Origin: Crocodylus rhombifer
Taxonomy: Eukaryota > Chordata > Crocodylia > Crocodylidae
NCBI GenBank assembly: GCA_038503035.1
Contig: JAVSML010001161.1
Location: 110,278 to 174,277, forward strand
Reading direction: 5' to 3'
Length of the DNA stretch: 64,000 bases
Part shown: positions 13,501-47,285 of the stretch, piece after piece
Layout of the letters: each line of letters begins with the position of its first letter
Position numbering within the stretch: position 1 is the first letter of the stretch
Made by a program: the position numbers and the translations under genes
The notes under the pieces: generated by a model
The model's database searches: none
What the model saw: only the letters and a program-made list of their open reading frames with translations
What the model was told of the DNA's origin: nothing

Positions 13501-14951
13501 GTTGGGGTGAGCATGTGGGAGGGGAGAAAGCGCTATGCTTATGTAGTGTGCAGCTGGGGGGGCCTGTGGCTCCAGTAGCATGCAGTCCCAACTGGCATGG
13601 CCTATGGTGGGTATGGCCTCTGGCCTCTTAGAAGCTGGACATCCCTGATCTAGATAGAAGATCAGGGGCAAATTGTAGGTGGGAAGATCACATACACATA
13701 AGGCAACCTGAAAGGCCAAATTTCGTAGCTGCAGCTAAAGAGTGTTGGAGTAAGAGCACGCTTTTCTGCTCCTTGAATACTGGAGATACTCTGCCTACCC
13801 AGCCAGTCCTCTAATGTAAACCAGGCTGCAATAACGTAACGCTAGAACATGCATGGAACCATCTTTAAATCCTATTTCCTACACCGGCATCTGGGATTAG
13901 AGAAGGAATATGGAAGCTGCTATGGTGATTGTTTGCCATCCAAGAGAGACTTTTCAGCAGCTGGTTCCACTGGGTAGAAGTGTCTCAGGCATATCCAAGA
14001 TGTACATCTTTCAGGGTGCATATTCTCTTAAGCACTTTAACACCACAGCAGATCAATCAGGTTATAAAGGAGCAGGTGTGCACCACACTCGGCAACATTC
14101 TTTGTCTGACATCCTGTTACTCTCAAAAGGTGTGAAGTTCTTCCCTAACAGTGAAAACATTGGGGGAAAATCAGAGAAATTTACTGGTAACCTGCCAAAG
14201 ACTGCACACACAGGCTTTATGATCACTCATGTCAGAGCTCATTAACTTCTCCATGGTGTTCCCCCACTCAGAGTACTATTTGTACCTTACAAAAGTGGAT
14301 CTGGAGCTCTTTGTTGATAACACTGGGTAATCAAATGAGGAACAACGAATAGGTGCAGGCTAATAATGAGCCAGTGCATTTGTGGCTAACCTCTTTAATC
14401 GTTCTAACTCTCACTGATGTCAAGATCTTCCAACCAAAGCCAGCTTAGCTCATGCTTCAATTTTTTGTCTTTTAAGATGGGCTGCCCTGGCACTCCAGGA
14501 TTATAAAACCAGTCCAGAACCACAGACGTCTCAGGTTTTCATTGCATCGCATTTTTCATGGACACTGCATCTCAACTTTGGGTATACTTTTAATTCAGCA
14601 GGTCCTGAGAAATCCCAGCAGGCTAATAATGTGCTCTGGGGTGTCACCACTATATTTCCCCAGTGAACTTGACCTTGGCGCCCTTTGCTGGCCCATCTCT
14701 CTCCCTGCAAAGAAAAGTCAGCAACAACACAGGAGCTGCAGGGAAGCCCCTGGCTGAGCCCAGGAGAGGTTCAGGGGACCACCACCCTCTGCCCAGTCCA
14801 CACCCGCCTCCTGGGCCGGGGAGCTGGGCAGGACAGGGGCAAGCGCTGCCCTGCACCCCCACGGCGGTAGGGGGCGCCGCTCCCCGCCCCCGACTCACTG
14901 CTCCTTGGTCCCCAGGACAGAGGGGCCGAACGCGTCCTCCCCGCTCCCCAT
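1453..14951 (-). CDS. EEF1AKMT2: EEF1A lysine methyltransferase 2 (METTL10), six coding exons
   Basis: This is a seven-beta-strand, S-adenosylmethionine-dependent methyltransferase; the family trimethylates a lysine (Lys318 in human) of translation elongation factor eEF1A. Coding exons on the minus strand are 14951-14899, 13272-13207, 12602-12488, 4482-4375, 2561-2345 and 1550-1453, giving 218 residues. SAM-binding motif [10 protein letters not shown], is at residues 64-72 (exon 3). The acidic post-I loop GIDYSP is at 88-93 (exon 4). The family signature [12 protein letters not shown] is at 133-144 and SCNWTKEEL at 172-180 (exon 5). The C-terminus has the conserved LEELPTPKF and GNSV blocks. 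All junctions are GT/AG and phase-consistent. I chose the ATG at 14951 for its good Kozak context (G at -3 and +4); an in-frame upstream ATG at 14993 would add 14 residues in a weaker context. The human protein has a longer N-terminal tail. Identification is by recognition of the family; the start is less certain than the rest. Confidence 0.96.
2345..2561 (-). CDS. EEF1AKMT2: EEF1AKMT2 coding exon 5 (DKGTFD signature)
   Basis: This 217-bp exon encodes residues 115-186 and carries [15 protein letters not shown], which forms the predicted active-site side of this methyltransferase group, and [17 protein letters not shown]. The acceptor is TTTAG and the donor GTAAGT. The exon leaves one base of a Gly codon for exon 6. 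Confidence 0.97.
2562..4374 (-). other. EEF1AKMT2 intron 4
   Basis: The intron contains a GC-rich tandem duplication at about 3368-3550 (listed separately) and otherwise unremarkable AT-rich sequence. Several overlapping open frames on both strands around 3259-3747 come from this GC-rich repeat and are not genes. Confidence 0.8.
3368..3550. repeat. 95-bp GC-rich tandem duplication with CCAAT boxes
   Basis: Two imperfect copies with a period of 95 bases start at 3368 and 3463, each beginning CCCCTTGGTRCTGATTGG and running through a purine-rich GGGAGGAGGG block into CAGCCAYCTT. On the minus strand each copy carries a CCAATCA box. It lies inside EEF1AKMT2 intron 4, in the same orientation as the gene if read from CCAAT. 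It could be part of an old LTR or simply a local duplication. Confidence 0.75.
4375..4482 (-). CDS. EEF1AKMT2: EEF1AKMT2 coding exon 4
   Basis: This 108-bp phase-0 exon encodes residues 79-114. It contains GIDYSPSAI, the acidic post-I segment expected to contact the SAM ribose, and ends in PNIKLQ before a GTAAGC donor. The acceptor is TCTGTAG. Confidence 0.96.
4483..5869 (-). other. EEF1AKMT2 intron 3, part without recognised elements
   Basis: This is intronic sequence between exon 4 and the CR1 mosaic. I see no exon, RNA gene or recognisable transposon end here. Confidence 0.6.
5870..8000 (+). mobile_element. CR1 LINE, 5' portion with ORF1 and endonuclease (decayed)
   Basis: This is a CR1-clade non-LTR retrotransposon in plus orientation. 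ORF1 runs in one frame from about 6146 to 7051: a cysteine-bearing N-terminal part ([18 protein letters not shown]), then an SGNH/GDSL-type esterase domain with [15 protein letters not shown] and a C-terminal DGLHLSPLG block. A single in-frame TGA at 6599-6601 breaks it, consistent with a CpG transition. ORF2 endonuclease pieces follow: [11 protein letters not shown] (about 7204), ITETW (about 7294), [11 protein letters not shown] (about 7590) and SDHELITF (about 7807), with frame breaks between. The reverse transcriptase part is absent; the element gives way near 8000 to CR1 sequence in the opposite orientation. It is intronic in EEF1AKMT2 and not expected to be functional. Confidence 0.88.
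8005..8219 (-). mobile_element. older CR1 LINE, downstream fragment (minus)
   Basis: Read on the minus strand, this encodes a decayed [10 protein letters not shown] (the family's F-A-D-D catalytic box region) followed by [19 protein letters not shown] and EKCK, the segment just after the polymerase palm in CR1. It continues what the fragment at 9825-10560 leaves off (SGVPQGLV...ISDLDS), so the two are best read as one older element split by the younger CR1 between them. Confidence 0.72.
8220..9815 (-). mobile_element. younger CR1 LINE, 5'-truncated, 3' end intact (minus)
   Basis: The 3' end at about 8220 has the CR1 terminal ATTCTRTG-type repeat (minus strand GATTCTGTGATTCTAT). Upstream on the minus strand are long stretches of reverse transcriptase in few frames: [12 protein letters not shown] and [12 protein letters not shown] (9407-9817), [32 protein letters not shown] and LADDTKLGG (8975-9325), then the C-terminal [17 protein letters not shown] and WNRLPREV block (8318-8665). 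Few breaks and recognisable motifs suggest it is the youngest CR1 here. It is 5'-truncated, as is normal for CR1. Confidence 0.9.
9825..10560 (-). mobile_element. older CR1 LINE, upstream fragment with reverse transcriptase (minus)
   Basis: The minus strand encodes [56 protein letters not shown] and [13 protein letters not shown], the fingers and palm of a CR1 reverse transcriptase. One frame is open over 9841-10371, but it stops just after PVL. The sequence differs clearly from the younger CR1 at 8220-9815, so this is a separate, older copy. Its continuation appears to be at 8005-8219. Confidence 0.85.
10561..11893 (-). other. EEF1AKMT2 intron 3, unannotated stretch
   Basis: This is AT-rich intronic sequence. 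I see no exon and no transposon ends that I can support. Confidence 0.55.
11894..12151. mobile_element. non-autonomous hAT-like element (258 bp)
   Basis: The ends are inverted: CAGTGATTCTCAGCC on the left, and GGTTGAGAACCACTG on the right, which reads CAGTGGTTCTCAACC on the other strand. This tip is typical of hAT-superfamily MITEs in amniotes. The flanking 8-mers (ggctatgg and aactatgt) are only partly alike, consistent with an old insertion. It lies in EEF1AKMT2 intron 3 shortly beyond the exon 3 donor. Confidence 0.75.
12488..12602 (-). CDS. EEF1AKMT2: EEF1AKMT2 coding exon 3 (SAM-binding motif I)
   Basis: This exon encodes residues 41-78, with FGEESM at its start and the glycine-rich SAM motif VLDIGTGNG near its end. 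The acceptor is TTGTAG. The donor reads GTTGGT, which departs from the usual GTRAGT consensus; a second GT lies four bases downstream (GTATTT) but would shift the frame. The next exon continues in phase 0 only from the GTTGGT junction. Confidence 0.94.
13207..13272 (-). CDS. EEF1AKMT2: EEF1AKMT2 coding exon 2
   Basis: This 66-bp exon encodes [21 protein letters not shown] plus two bases of the next Trp codon. It follows a pyrimidine-rich acceptor ending TTCTCTAG and ends at a GTAAAA donor. The WDxxYERELxxFxExGDxGEIWFGE block is typical of EEF1AKMT2. A long poly-T tract on the plus strand (13189-13204) lies directly beyond the donor, so the intron begins with an A-rich run. Confidence 0.95.
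13327..13647. mobile_element. probable hAT-like element in EEF1AKMT2 intron 1
   Basis: The right end, GGCCTCTTAGAAGC...CATCCCTG, is a hAT-type tip (CAGGGATG on the minus strand). The left end starts CATTCCTAACTGTGGCC. The flanking 8-mers gtctaaat (13319-13326) and atctagat (13648-13655) match at six of eight positions, as expected for an eroded hAT target-site duplication. It begins only about 50 bases upstream of the exon 2 acceptor on the minus strand. Confidence 0.55.
14899..14951 (-). CDS. EEF1AKMT2: EEF1AKMT2 coding exon 1
   Basis: The exon encodes [17 protein letters not shown] plus two bases of a split His codon (CA|C). The donor is GTGAGT read from 14898 downward. The block PSVLGTKEH matches the family N-terminus just before HWD. 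An alternative upstream in-frame start lies at 14993. Confidence 0.85.
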
Positions 14952-14970
14952 CCCTGCAAAACCACGTGGG

Positions 14971-14981
14971 ACCCGGAAGTG
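14971..14981 (+). promoter_or_regulatory. ETS-family binding motif
   Basis: ACCCGGAAGTG closely fits the ETS/GABPA consensus CCGGAAGTG. It lies 20-30 bases upstream of the chosen EEF1AKMT2 ATG (gene on the minus strand), where such sites often overlap transcription starts of CpG promoters. Confidence 0.5.
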
Positions 14982-15099
14982 CAGGCGCACCATAGAGTAC
15001 CGCAGAGAGCGTTGGGCGGCTGCCGCTCTAAGCTGCATGGAGGACTTGGGCTCTGTGGTGGAGGTGGTGCGGGGCAACCGCTGCCCTGCCCTACCCTAC

Positions 15100-15640
15100 C
15101 CTGCTGTGTGCTTACACCCTTGGCACAAACGTGAGGCTGGTCTGTTGCAACCGGGAGAAAGAGGCTGTTTATTTGGGGGAGATGCCTTCTAATCTCTGCA
15201 GCTCCTTTGCAAGAGACTGGAATGATTGTGGGGCCCACTGCTGCTATCCCCTCCCCCCCCCAGGGGCTATTGCAGCCAAGCCCCAGCGCCACCTAGGCTG
15301 CATCTCTCGCTCGCATATGGCAGAATGAGTGCAGCTCGTCAGACTTGCAGGGCAGCCTTATTCTTGTCCTGAAAATACACTTGCCATTGCTACCCAGGAT
15401 GTCAAGATTTCGTCTCACATTGTCTTGAATCAGCTGCTGGCCTTGTGGAGGCGTTCCTGCCTGAAGGCCAATGTGGCTTCTGCTGCAGCAGTTCAACCAT
15501 TGATGCGTTTGCACTAAAGAAGCTGCTGGAAACATGCAGAGAATAACACAGAAGCAATAGGAAAAAATTGAGTAACGTTAAAAAAAAAAGCAACACAGAT
15601 AAAATGTATCTTCTCTGAACCAAGAGTTCTAGAGTTTTGC
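15100..15640. other. intergenic sequence upstream of EEF1AKMT2
   Basis: The first part is moderately GC-rich and probably belongs to the promoter flank. No exon or repeat family is recognised. Confidence 0.5.
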
Positions 15641-15690
15641 ATTTCTTTTTGTCTTAGACCAACATGGCTATTCCTGAGAGTAACGCAGAG
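15641..15690 (-). repeat. short interspersed repeat end
   Basis: TTAGACCAACATGGCTA here matches, in the opposite orientation, TAGCTGTGTTGGTCTAA at about 60130, so both are ends of the same interspersed family. The family itself is not identified. Confidence 0.4.
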
Positions 15691-16930
15691 CATCTTGTGT
15701 GTTGTTCATAGATATAGCCAAAGCATTTGACTCTGTCTCTCAAACTGTATTGTCGGACTTGGATGACCAGAACAAATTGTCTTCTTGATTGTTGGCTTTC
15801 ACAACCGAAGGAGCTTAGTTTGCAGGGCTCAAACCTCCCCTTTGACACCTGGTACCAGACAGGGCTGCCAAATGCTGACTTTTGTCCTTTCAACACATTT
15901 CTTATATTTTTCCTCTGTGATGCCTTTGACACTGTCCCAGTATAACTTAGATCGCAAGCCATTCTTCCTTAGCAGATTACAGTCAAGGCTCAGGACATGG
16001 GCTGCAGTGGTTCTCCTGCTTTACCTGTGGCAGGTTAGGGTGTTAGGTTTGTGCTGTGTCTGAATTGGCAGTAGTTTTACATAGAGGTTAGATTATGCAT
16101 TGTATAGGATGGTTTGGATAGGGATGATCCTGCCTCAGCCAGGGGGTTGGACTAGATGCACTCTGAAGGTCGCTTCCAGCCAATTCTCTATGAGTCTGTA
16201 GACGGCAGTGATTTATAACTTGCTGTTTGCTGCTGGTTTTGTGGCTGAGAGTCAGCCCAAGTTGAAGCAAACAGTCACTGCCCTAGGGTCTCAGCCTGGG
16301 TCCTATAGGTCAGTCATGAAAAAACTGGTTATGTGCAATGTGGAGCCCTCAGGTATCCAGTGGTCACTTAGACTGAGCAATGCAATAAAGAAAACCTATC
16401 TAGGAAATGTGGTGGCTGCAGATGGATCACTTGATTCAGAGATATGGGGGAAGATGGTAAGTGTTTCTGGCAATTTTCCCATCTTGAGGTCTTGTGTGGG
16501 AAAGACAGGCTCTAGATGCCAACAAAGGTCTCAGTCTGTGAAGTGATGGTGCTCCTCCGCTTCCTGTATGGTTACGATACTTCAAACTCACATCAGGTCA
16601 TTGGAGAGCTTTCCTTTGAGAGTATTTGAATGGTTGAACCCCTCTTTGTGCCCACCCTGACAGCTGGGATATGAGAGACCCTGTACCTCTGAGGATTCCC
16701 TTGTGACCCGGGAATCCTGGTGCCGTGCCCCGTTGGGTTTCTCATTCCTTGCCTTTGCCTTTGTAAGCTAGAATCTGTGGAGGCCATACCCCACTGGATC
16801 GGGAACTGAGAATACCTATGTTGGGGCTCTATACATGCACGTGCACCTGAAAACAGGCATGCTTGCTGCAGAGTACAAGTTTGTGAGCACTGACTGGGGA
16901 CACCCAGCAAGATGACTGAAGTAGTTCTTA
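15691..16930 (+). pseudogene. decayed non-LTR reverse transcriptase (RTE-like) relic
   Basis: In scattered plus-strand frames I read IDIAKAFDSVS (palm motif A), a degenerate QGC...FS...DAF segment, NLLFA-FVAES (the catalytic box region, with the catalytic Asp lost), TYLGNVVAADGSLDSEI, LLRFLYGYDTSN, and a terminal LGTPSKMTE resembling the WLGHxxRM end. The order is that of RTE-type and related LINEs. Stops and frame breaks are frequent and a CR1 3' end (16100-16200) interrupts it. It is an old pseudogene in the intergenic space, not a host gene. Confidence 0.62.
16100..16200 (+). mobile_element. CR1 3' end fragment inside the reverse transcriptase relic
   Basis: GGGGGTTGGACTAGATG, then GGTCGCTTCCAGCC and CTCTATGAGTCTG, form the typical 3' end of an amniote CR1 in plus orientation. 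It separates the motif A part from the catalytic-box part of the surrounding reverse transcriptase relic. Confidence 0.75.
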
Positions 16931-18929
16931 GGTCTTAGAGCTATTATTTCAATCAGTATTTTTCTTTGTGAAGTAGCCTCATTAACCTAACAATACCTTG
17001 TTGAGATGAATGGGCCATTTCAGATCTCTCTCAGCTTCTCAGCCCTTCCTATATGCCAGGACAAGGTCATCTTTGCTCTGTTGCCCATTCCTGCCTCCCT
17101 TCATCTTATACAAGGCCTCCTTGCAGCCCCACCACCTTTCCCATGATTCCTCCAAGCTTATAAGAAGCAAGGATTGTCAAGTAGGAAAACAGAGCTCAGT
17201 GTCAGAAATCTGAGGAAAAGCACCATGCTGGTGTGTGAGAGGAGGTCTGAAGTACTGGGCATGATGGCAGGAATGGTGGAGAATCAGACTATGAAGAGGG
17301 ACTACATTGAAATGTCTGAAACCAGACAGTGAGAGTTAAGTGGGAAGTTAGGTGAGTCCAAGCAGCTGCAGACGAATATGAGATAAACCAGGGAGATGGA
17401 AAAAACCAGGGTGAAAAGGAGGGGATCAGAACAGTATCCTGGGCAATTTTAGACTAGAGTATTTTGGATCTGTCCCTGTTATCAAAGGACCAGTTATGGG
17501 TTTTTATACAGCCCCTATCACTGTCATGTCCAAAAGCTTTTGAGAGATTGTGTCTCCACAGTCTTTAATATACTTTCCCTCACAACATGCCTGTGAGGTA
17601 AAGGAGTGCTATCACCCCTGTTTTTACAGATTCCTTCTCACTAAATCACAGTAAAACTAAAACAACCGAATCCAAGTTTCTCAAATGTCTGGTCCAAACT
17701 ACTGGACACATTTTCCTCCCCTGTCCCTACCATGTTTGATCTCCCTCCACTTCCAAAAATGTAATCAACCCCCTATGATTCCTTACATTGCTTCAGCATC
17801 CTGTGCTCAGTTTGCAGTCCCATACTGATGTCTGCCTCTTGATGAGGAGAATGGTTGAGGGAGGAGAAAGCAGGTGGTGGTAAATAGTAATGATGTCAAG
17901 ACAGTGGCCAATGAAGAGAATAACATGCCACTAGTGCACCCTATGATATGCATTGCCAGGGAAACAGAGGCAATGGAGTGGGGACCTGGGAAGCTGGAAT
18001 ATGGGCTTGTTGAAAAATTATTTTTTTTAAAAAGGAAATTAAATGCCCCCAAAACGTTCACAAACCTCTGTTGCCCAAAGAGACCTAGTGGCTTCAAGAA
18101 CGTGGAGAGGGCCCACATTTAAATATCTGAAACAGGAAAGTGAAGAGTTAAGATAATGCAAACATTCCAAACATTTTAAGCACATCTATTATTCCTGTTA
18201 CTTTAAAATAAAAGGTACAGAACCTGGGAGGACCACTTAAGAATTGCACACTGCAAATTTAGGTAAACACCTCAACTCCTCAACTACAAACCTACAGGGG
18301 AGGTACCACTGCCTAAATTAACATCAGTGCCTGCCAAGAAAACTAGGGAAACTACTGACAAAACACCCTTGTGAAAGCCGCATGCGAGGTTCCAGGAGTA
18401 CCTCTGGCCTTCCTGAATGTTTCATTCCAGAAAACTCAAACCCATGTCCAATGCCTTCTCAAGTGTATTAGACTCCAGCCTGCAATGGTCATAAGCTACA
18501 TTTCCCCTAGTGTTCTGTGCTGTCTGCGAAGGCAGAGACTCGGCAACTGTGTGTCATAGGCACATTAGTCATCTTTCAAAGAGGGCGGAATTAAGGTTCC
18601 CTTCGCTTATGTCTTAACTTTGTATTTCCTGGTTTTCAGTTGATTTTTGCTGCACTCTGCAAGGGCACTGGATACTTGCAAGCAGTCATATAACCCTGTT
18701 CATGATTTTTTGTGACACTGAATACTGATTGAAGAAGATATTGTAATCTCGGTGCCACCAAGTCCCATATCCCGAAGCACATAAGTTCTTGCGGCATCTA
18801 CCCATCCCTGTAATGACTTGTTTGGACTAAGCAGCAGCCCTGTACACGGTGGACTTCATTCTGTGCAGATCAGGGAAGATGCCTGAAATGAGCACACTTT
18901 GGACTGTCTCTGTCCCAGTGCCTCTGGGG
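16931..18929. other. intergenic sequence between the two divergent genes
   Basis: No exon is recognised on either strand. A MIR-like fragment is at 17560-17632. The rest is unremarkable; short open frames have no recognisable product. Confidence 0.6.
17560..17632 (-). repeat. MIR SINE fragment
   Basis: CCCTCACAACATGCCTGTGA, then GGTAAAG and, after a gap, TTTTTACAGATT match the reverse complement of the MIR 3' half (CTGTAAAATGGGGATAATA...CTCACAGGGTTGTTGTGAGG). It is an old mammal-to-reptile-wide SINE. Confidence 0.55.
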
Positions 18930-19187
18930 AAACATGTGGGGGCCCTGCGGGAAAACTGCTAGTTTCTCTTTAGCTGAGAAAAAAACGAGGTGGTGGGCTC
19001 TGGGGCACGATGCATCTCTCCACCCCCTTGGCAACCCTTGGCCGAGCGGAAGCCGGGCACTGGCAAGACTGCCCCCTGCAGCTGCGAACTACATTTCCCA
19101 GAGGCCCCCGCGCGGCGCCGGAAGCCGGGCGGGAGCGCAACGCAGGGGCTTGTGGGAGCGGCGGCCGCGGCGGCGGTGGTCTCCGTC
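18930..19187 (+). promoter_or_regulatory. CpG-rich promoter and 5' UTR of ABRAXAS2
   Basis: A CpG-dense stretch runs into the ABRAXAS2 start codon and continues to about 19330. It contains a ZNF143/THAP11-type site at 19088-19101 and GC-rich blocks (for example GCGGCCGCGG at 19161-19170), with no TATA box near. The transcription start is probably between about 19000 and 19150, but this is inference. Confidence 0.7.
19088..19101 (+). promoter_or_regulatory. ZNF143/THAP11 (SBS-type) motif
   Basis: ACTACATTTCCCAG fits the core of the ACTACAnTTCCCAGmATGC element bound by ZNF143 and THAP11-HCFC1 in many housekeeping promoters. It lies 87-100 bases upstream of the ABRAXAS2 start codon. Confidence 0.7.
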
Positions 19188-44161
<24,974 letters not shown>

Positions 44162-46503
44162 TAGAACCAAGAACTCAACATGGCACTGTCTTTTTTTTTC
44201 ATAATTGTTTCAAAACAATTTTGGGGGATTTAACCTGGATGAAATGAACTACAAAGAATTACTGTGCACAGAAAACATAGAAGACTTGCACTAGTTGGCT
44301 TTACTCACCTTGTGATACATTTTGCAAGTTTTATAATGGAATCACTAGGAAATCAAGTTGTACTAATGCAAATGAGGGTCATGGATGTACTGGTAAACTT
44401 AGGCCGAATGAAATTTATAGAAACCATGTAGCTTTTGTTGTCATATTTTCTTTATGACAATAAATTGGCATATAGCAGCTAAGCACAGTTAGTCTACAAA
44501 ATAAGTGTGGTCTGAAATCAAAACTTACCTCTTGCACTATCATGCCTTGAATTTTAGTTTTTGAAAGGGAAACAGTTTTTCAGCAACCTTCAGAGCAACT
44601 TTCTATGGTGAACCAAATTGATCTTTGCCATAAAATAAATTTTGATAATTCCAGAAGCCTGATTTGGAAGCTTGTGGTCTACCTTCCTATATCAGCATGC
44701 TCGTTTAATAAAGAAGGCGGGTTGTTTCAGCTTTTTTTACTGGCCTGTGTATATCACTTAAAATGATGGTTGCCTTTTCTTTCTGTAGAAAACCTTACTG
44801 GTAAATCATCCAAATGAATGTCATATGCTTAGTTACTTGGGTTTTGGTGGGTTTACAGTAACTTTATGCCACACTAGCCTCATTTACCATCTCTTTTTTG
44901 TAGTAAATTATGAAGTGCACATAGCAGTAAATGGTGACAGATGAAAAATCATCAATTCCATCACAATTTGACTTTGAAAACTATAGATTGCAAACCTCAT
45001 AGACTTTTTATTGCAATTTATTTGCAATCTGTGTATTGGATTTATACTTCTTTACCAGTTATTTTATGTAAGAAATAGGGGGTCTGGGTGGGGAAAGGTT
45101 GTTTAGGTTTTTCCCTGGGTTTATTACTTTTCGCCTTGGAGTGAAATACATAAATGTTTATTTTAATTTGACTTGCAGCTCCTGTCAGAAAATTGCCATT
45201 TTGGAGACATGAAGTGTGGTATATTTAGAGAATTTATGTTTGGATGCACTTATATTTTTATTTAATTACTGCTTGTATTCTAACTTTACCCAAAAGATGT
45301 GCAATTGTGCCATTAAAAAGTTTGTGTACTATTGGGCTCTATCCCTTACATATGTATGGCAAAACTTGAAGTGTATGATGAGGTTAGCACATACATTTAG
45401 CATCTTAAATATTAATAGCCTTTCCTTCTGATTTGGTTAATAGCCAGAAGAACAAAAAACAGTTGTTTAAATGTTTAAATATATTGATTTACAGAAGGTG
45501 GAAATCTCAGTATATATGATATATGTAAGGCAAAAATATGTTCATTAGCCTCTTTTTACCTGTACTAAATAAAACAAAATGGTTTTGGAAAAGTGATGTT
45601 AAAGAAAAGATGTTAAAACTGATACTCTTCTGTTGGGTGTTTGTCTTAAACATTTATGGTCTATTTTAACTATTTTACATTATTCTGTGTAGCCTTAACT
45701 CAATGCCTTTTGTTTTCAAATGTTACAATCCACTTTAACAGCAAATTTGTTCCGGTTTTATTAATGTTGGCTATCTGCAAGCAACTGTAGTACTGGTGTG
45801 ATAAGTGCTGCTGCCATCTCATCAGTTTTGATTTTCATGTGCAAGAAAGTATTTTTATTTTTATGCTGCACAGAAACCTGCAATGTACATCTCTGACAAA
45901 GCAGTTAAATGTGACGGTAAAATTTTATTTAAACCTGTAAATATATTTTCATATCTGTCAGCAAAGTTCCATGTTAGTGAAGGTCATGTGTCAGCATATG
46001 AAAATGCAGCTTAGTTTTGAGATCTTTGTTTGTCTTCATTATTTAAAAACAAACAACAAAAAAACCTTTGCCTATTACAGACATAAGAAATGGATTGGCT
46101 GGAGGGGGGAAAATATACCACCAATGAGATTGACTTTGACTTCTATACAGTAACTGTTTGTGTACAGTAACCATTGCACATTATTATATACATTCACCTA
46201 GACATTACAAATTCTGTAATTCCTTCATGACAGATTTCCAGTAGTGGAAAGTTAATAAGTGTTACATTTCATCCTCTAGCATATCAGAATGATTAGGGGA
46301 GGGCTGACTACACAATTAAATCCTCTATTCTTAGCTCTTGTCTGTAGGCATTTTTAGTCGCTGTAATTACTCAGAAATAGGCATAAAGGATCAATATTTA
46401 TAAAACTGAGTATCTTACTACAAAGACGTTCATTTTCTTTGCAGGTTTGTGTCATGGGTAATGACGATAATAATGGATCATGGCTGTGAAGCAGTAGCTA
46501 GAA
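44162..46503 (+). other. 3' UTR and downstream flank of ABRAXAS2
   Basis: AT-rich sequence with AATAAA hexamers at 44459-44464, 44634-44639, 44707-44712 and 45568-45573, suggesting tandem polyadenylation. No transposon is recognised until 46504, which fits a retained long 3' UTR. Confidence 0.65.
45568..45573 (+). promoter_or_regulatory. candidate distal polyadenylation hexamer of ABRAXAS2
   Basis: AATAAA about 1.4 kb after the stop codon, in a stretch free of recognised repeats. Three closer hexamers exist, so use of this one is inference. Confidence 0.4.
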
Positions 46504-47285
46504 GTAGGAGTGCGCAGAAGCAGACCCCATTTGATTTGGATTCAGCCTGAATTGGGGACAGTGATTCCCCGAATTGGGGACAGTGATTTGTTGATTTGGA
46601 TCACTGTCCCTGATTTGATTCGGCCGAATCTAAATCTGAAGATTCAATGCTGATTCAGAGAATCAGTGATTCGGACATAGGCACAGCTGCAAATGTATTT
46701 TCTACATACCTCAAGGTACCAGCATGTCTCATAAGCACTGCAATGCTGGGGGCGGATGGAGTATCCCACAGGACCATGGGGGGGGCCCCCACATGCTTGG
46801 CAGCAAACCTGGAAGTGGACCGGAAATACTTCCTGTCCATTTCTGGGTCTGCCAGGGAGCGTGCAAGGGGGCTTCCCTCCATGGCCTCTCCCAGCTCAGC
46901 GATTGGCTGTGGGGGAAACTTGGGTGCCCCCCCAGACTCAGGAGGCACCAGTCGCCTAGCTGGGGTGAGGGAGGGGGACAAGGGGGGCCCTCTGTGCACT
47001 CTCCGGCTGATCCAGAAGTTGACCCGAAATGCTTCCGGTCCAGTTCCAGGTCTGCTGCGGAACGTGCTGGGGAGCCCCCCAGTGCTTCTGTGGGACATCC
47101 ATGCACCCCAGCATCACAGCATTCATGAGCTCCTGCTACCTAGGGGTATGTAGAAAAAACATTTAAAGCTGCATCTACGTCCAAATCACCGAATCTTTCT
47201 GAATCTCTCCAATTCGATTTGGAGAGATTCAAGTGTCCTCTGATTTGATTCAGATTCGGAGATTCAGGCACCAAATTGTGAACCC
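46504..47285. mobile_element. palindromic foldback transposon (about 780 bp)
   Basis: Both ends carry arrays of GATTCGG/GAATC-type subterminal repeats (46540-46680 and 47180-47270). The two arms then match each other in inverted orientation: AACCTGGAAGTGGACCGGAA (46806-46825) pairs with GACCTGGAACTGGACCGGAA read on the other strand near 47055-47036. The flanking agctagaa and agctattt are a possible eroded 8-bp duplication, suggesting hAT. Frames open on both strands (46647-47153 plus, 46655-47098 minus) mirror each other because of the palindrome and are not genes. Confidence 0.78.

Larger units (their letters stand above)
14700..15090 (-). promoter_or_regulatory. CpG-rich promoter region of EEF1AKMT2
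   Basis: This GC- and CpG-rich stretch surrounds coding exon 1. It includes an ETS-type site at 14971-14981 (ACCCGGAAGTG), a GGGCGG box near 15013, and no clear TATA box in the expected place. This is the usual form of a housekeeping promoter. The exact transcription start cannot be set from the sequence. Confidence 0.65.

Noticed and set aside
46647..47153. Overlapping 168-, 147-, 134- and 125-codon frames on both strands
   Set aside because: They are mirror images caused by the palindromic transposon and have no start context, splice signals or recognisable domain.
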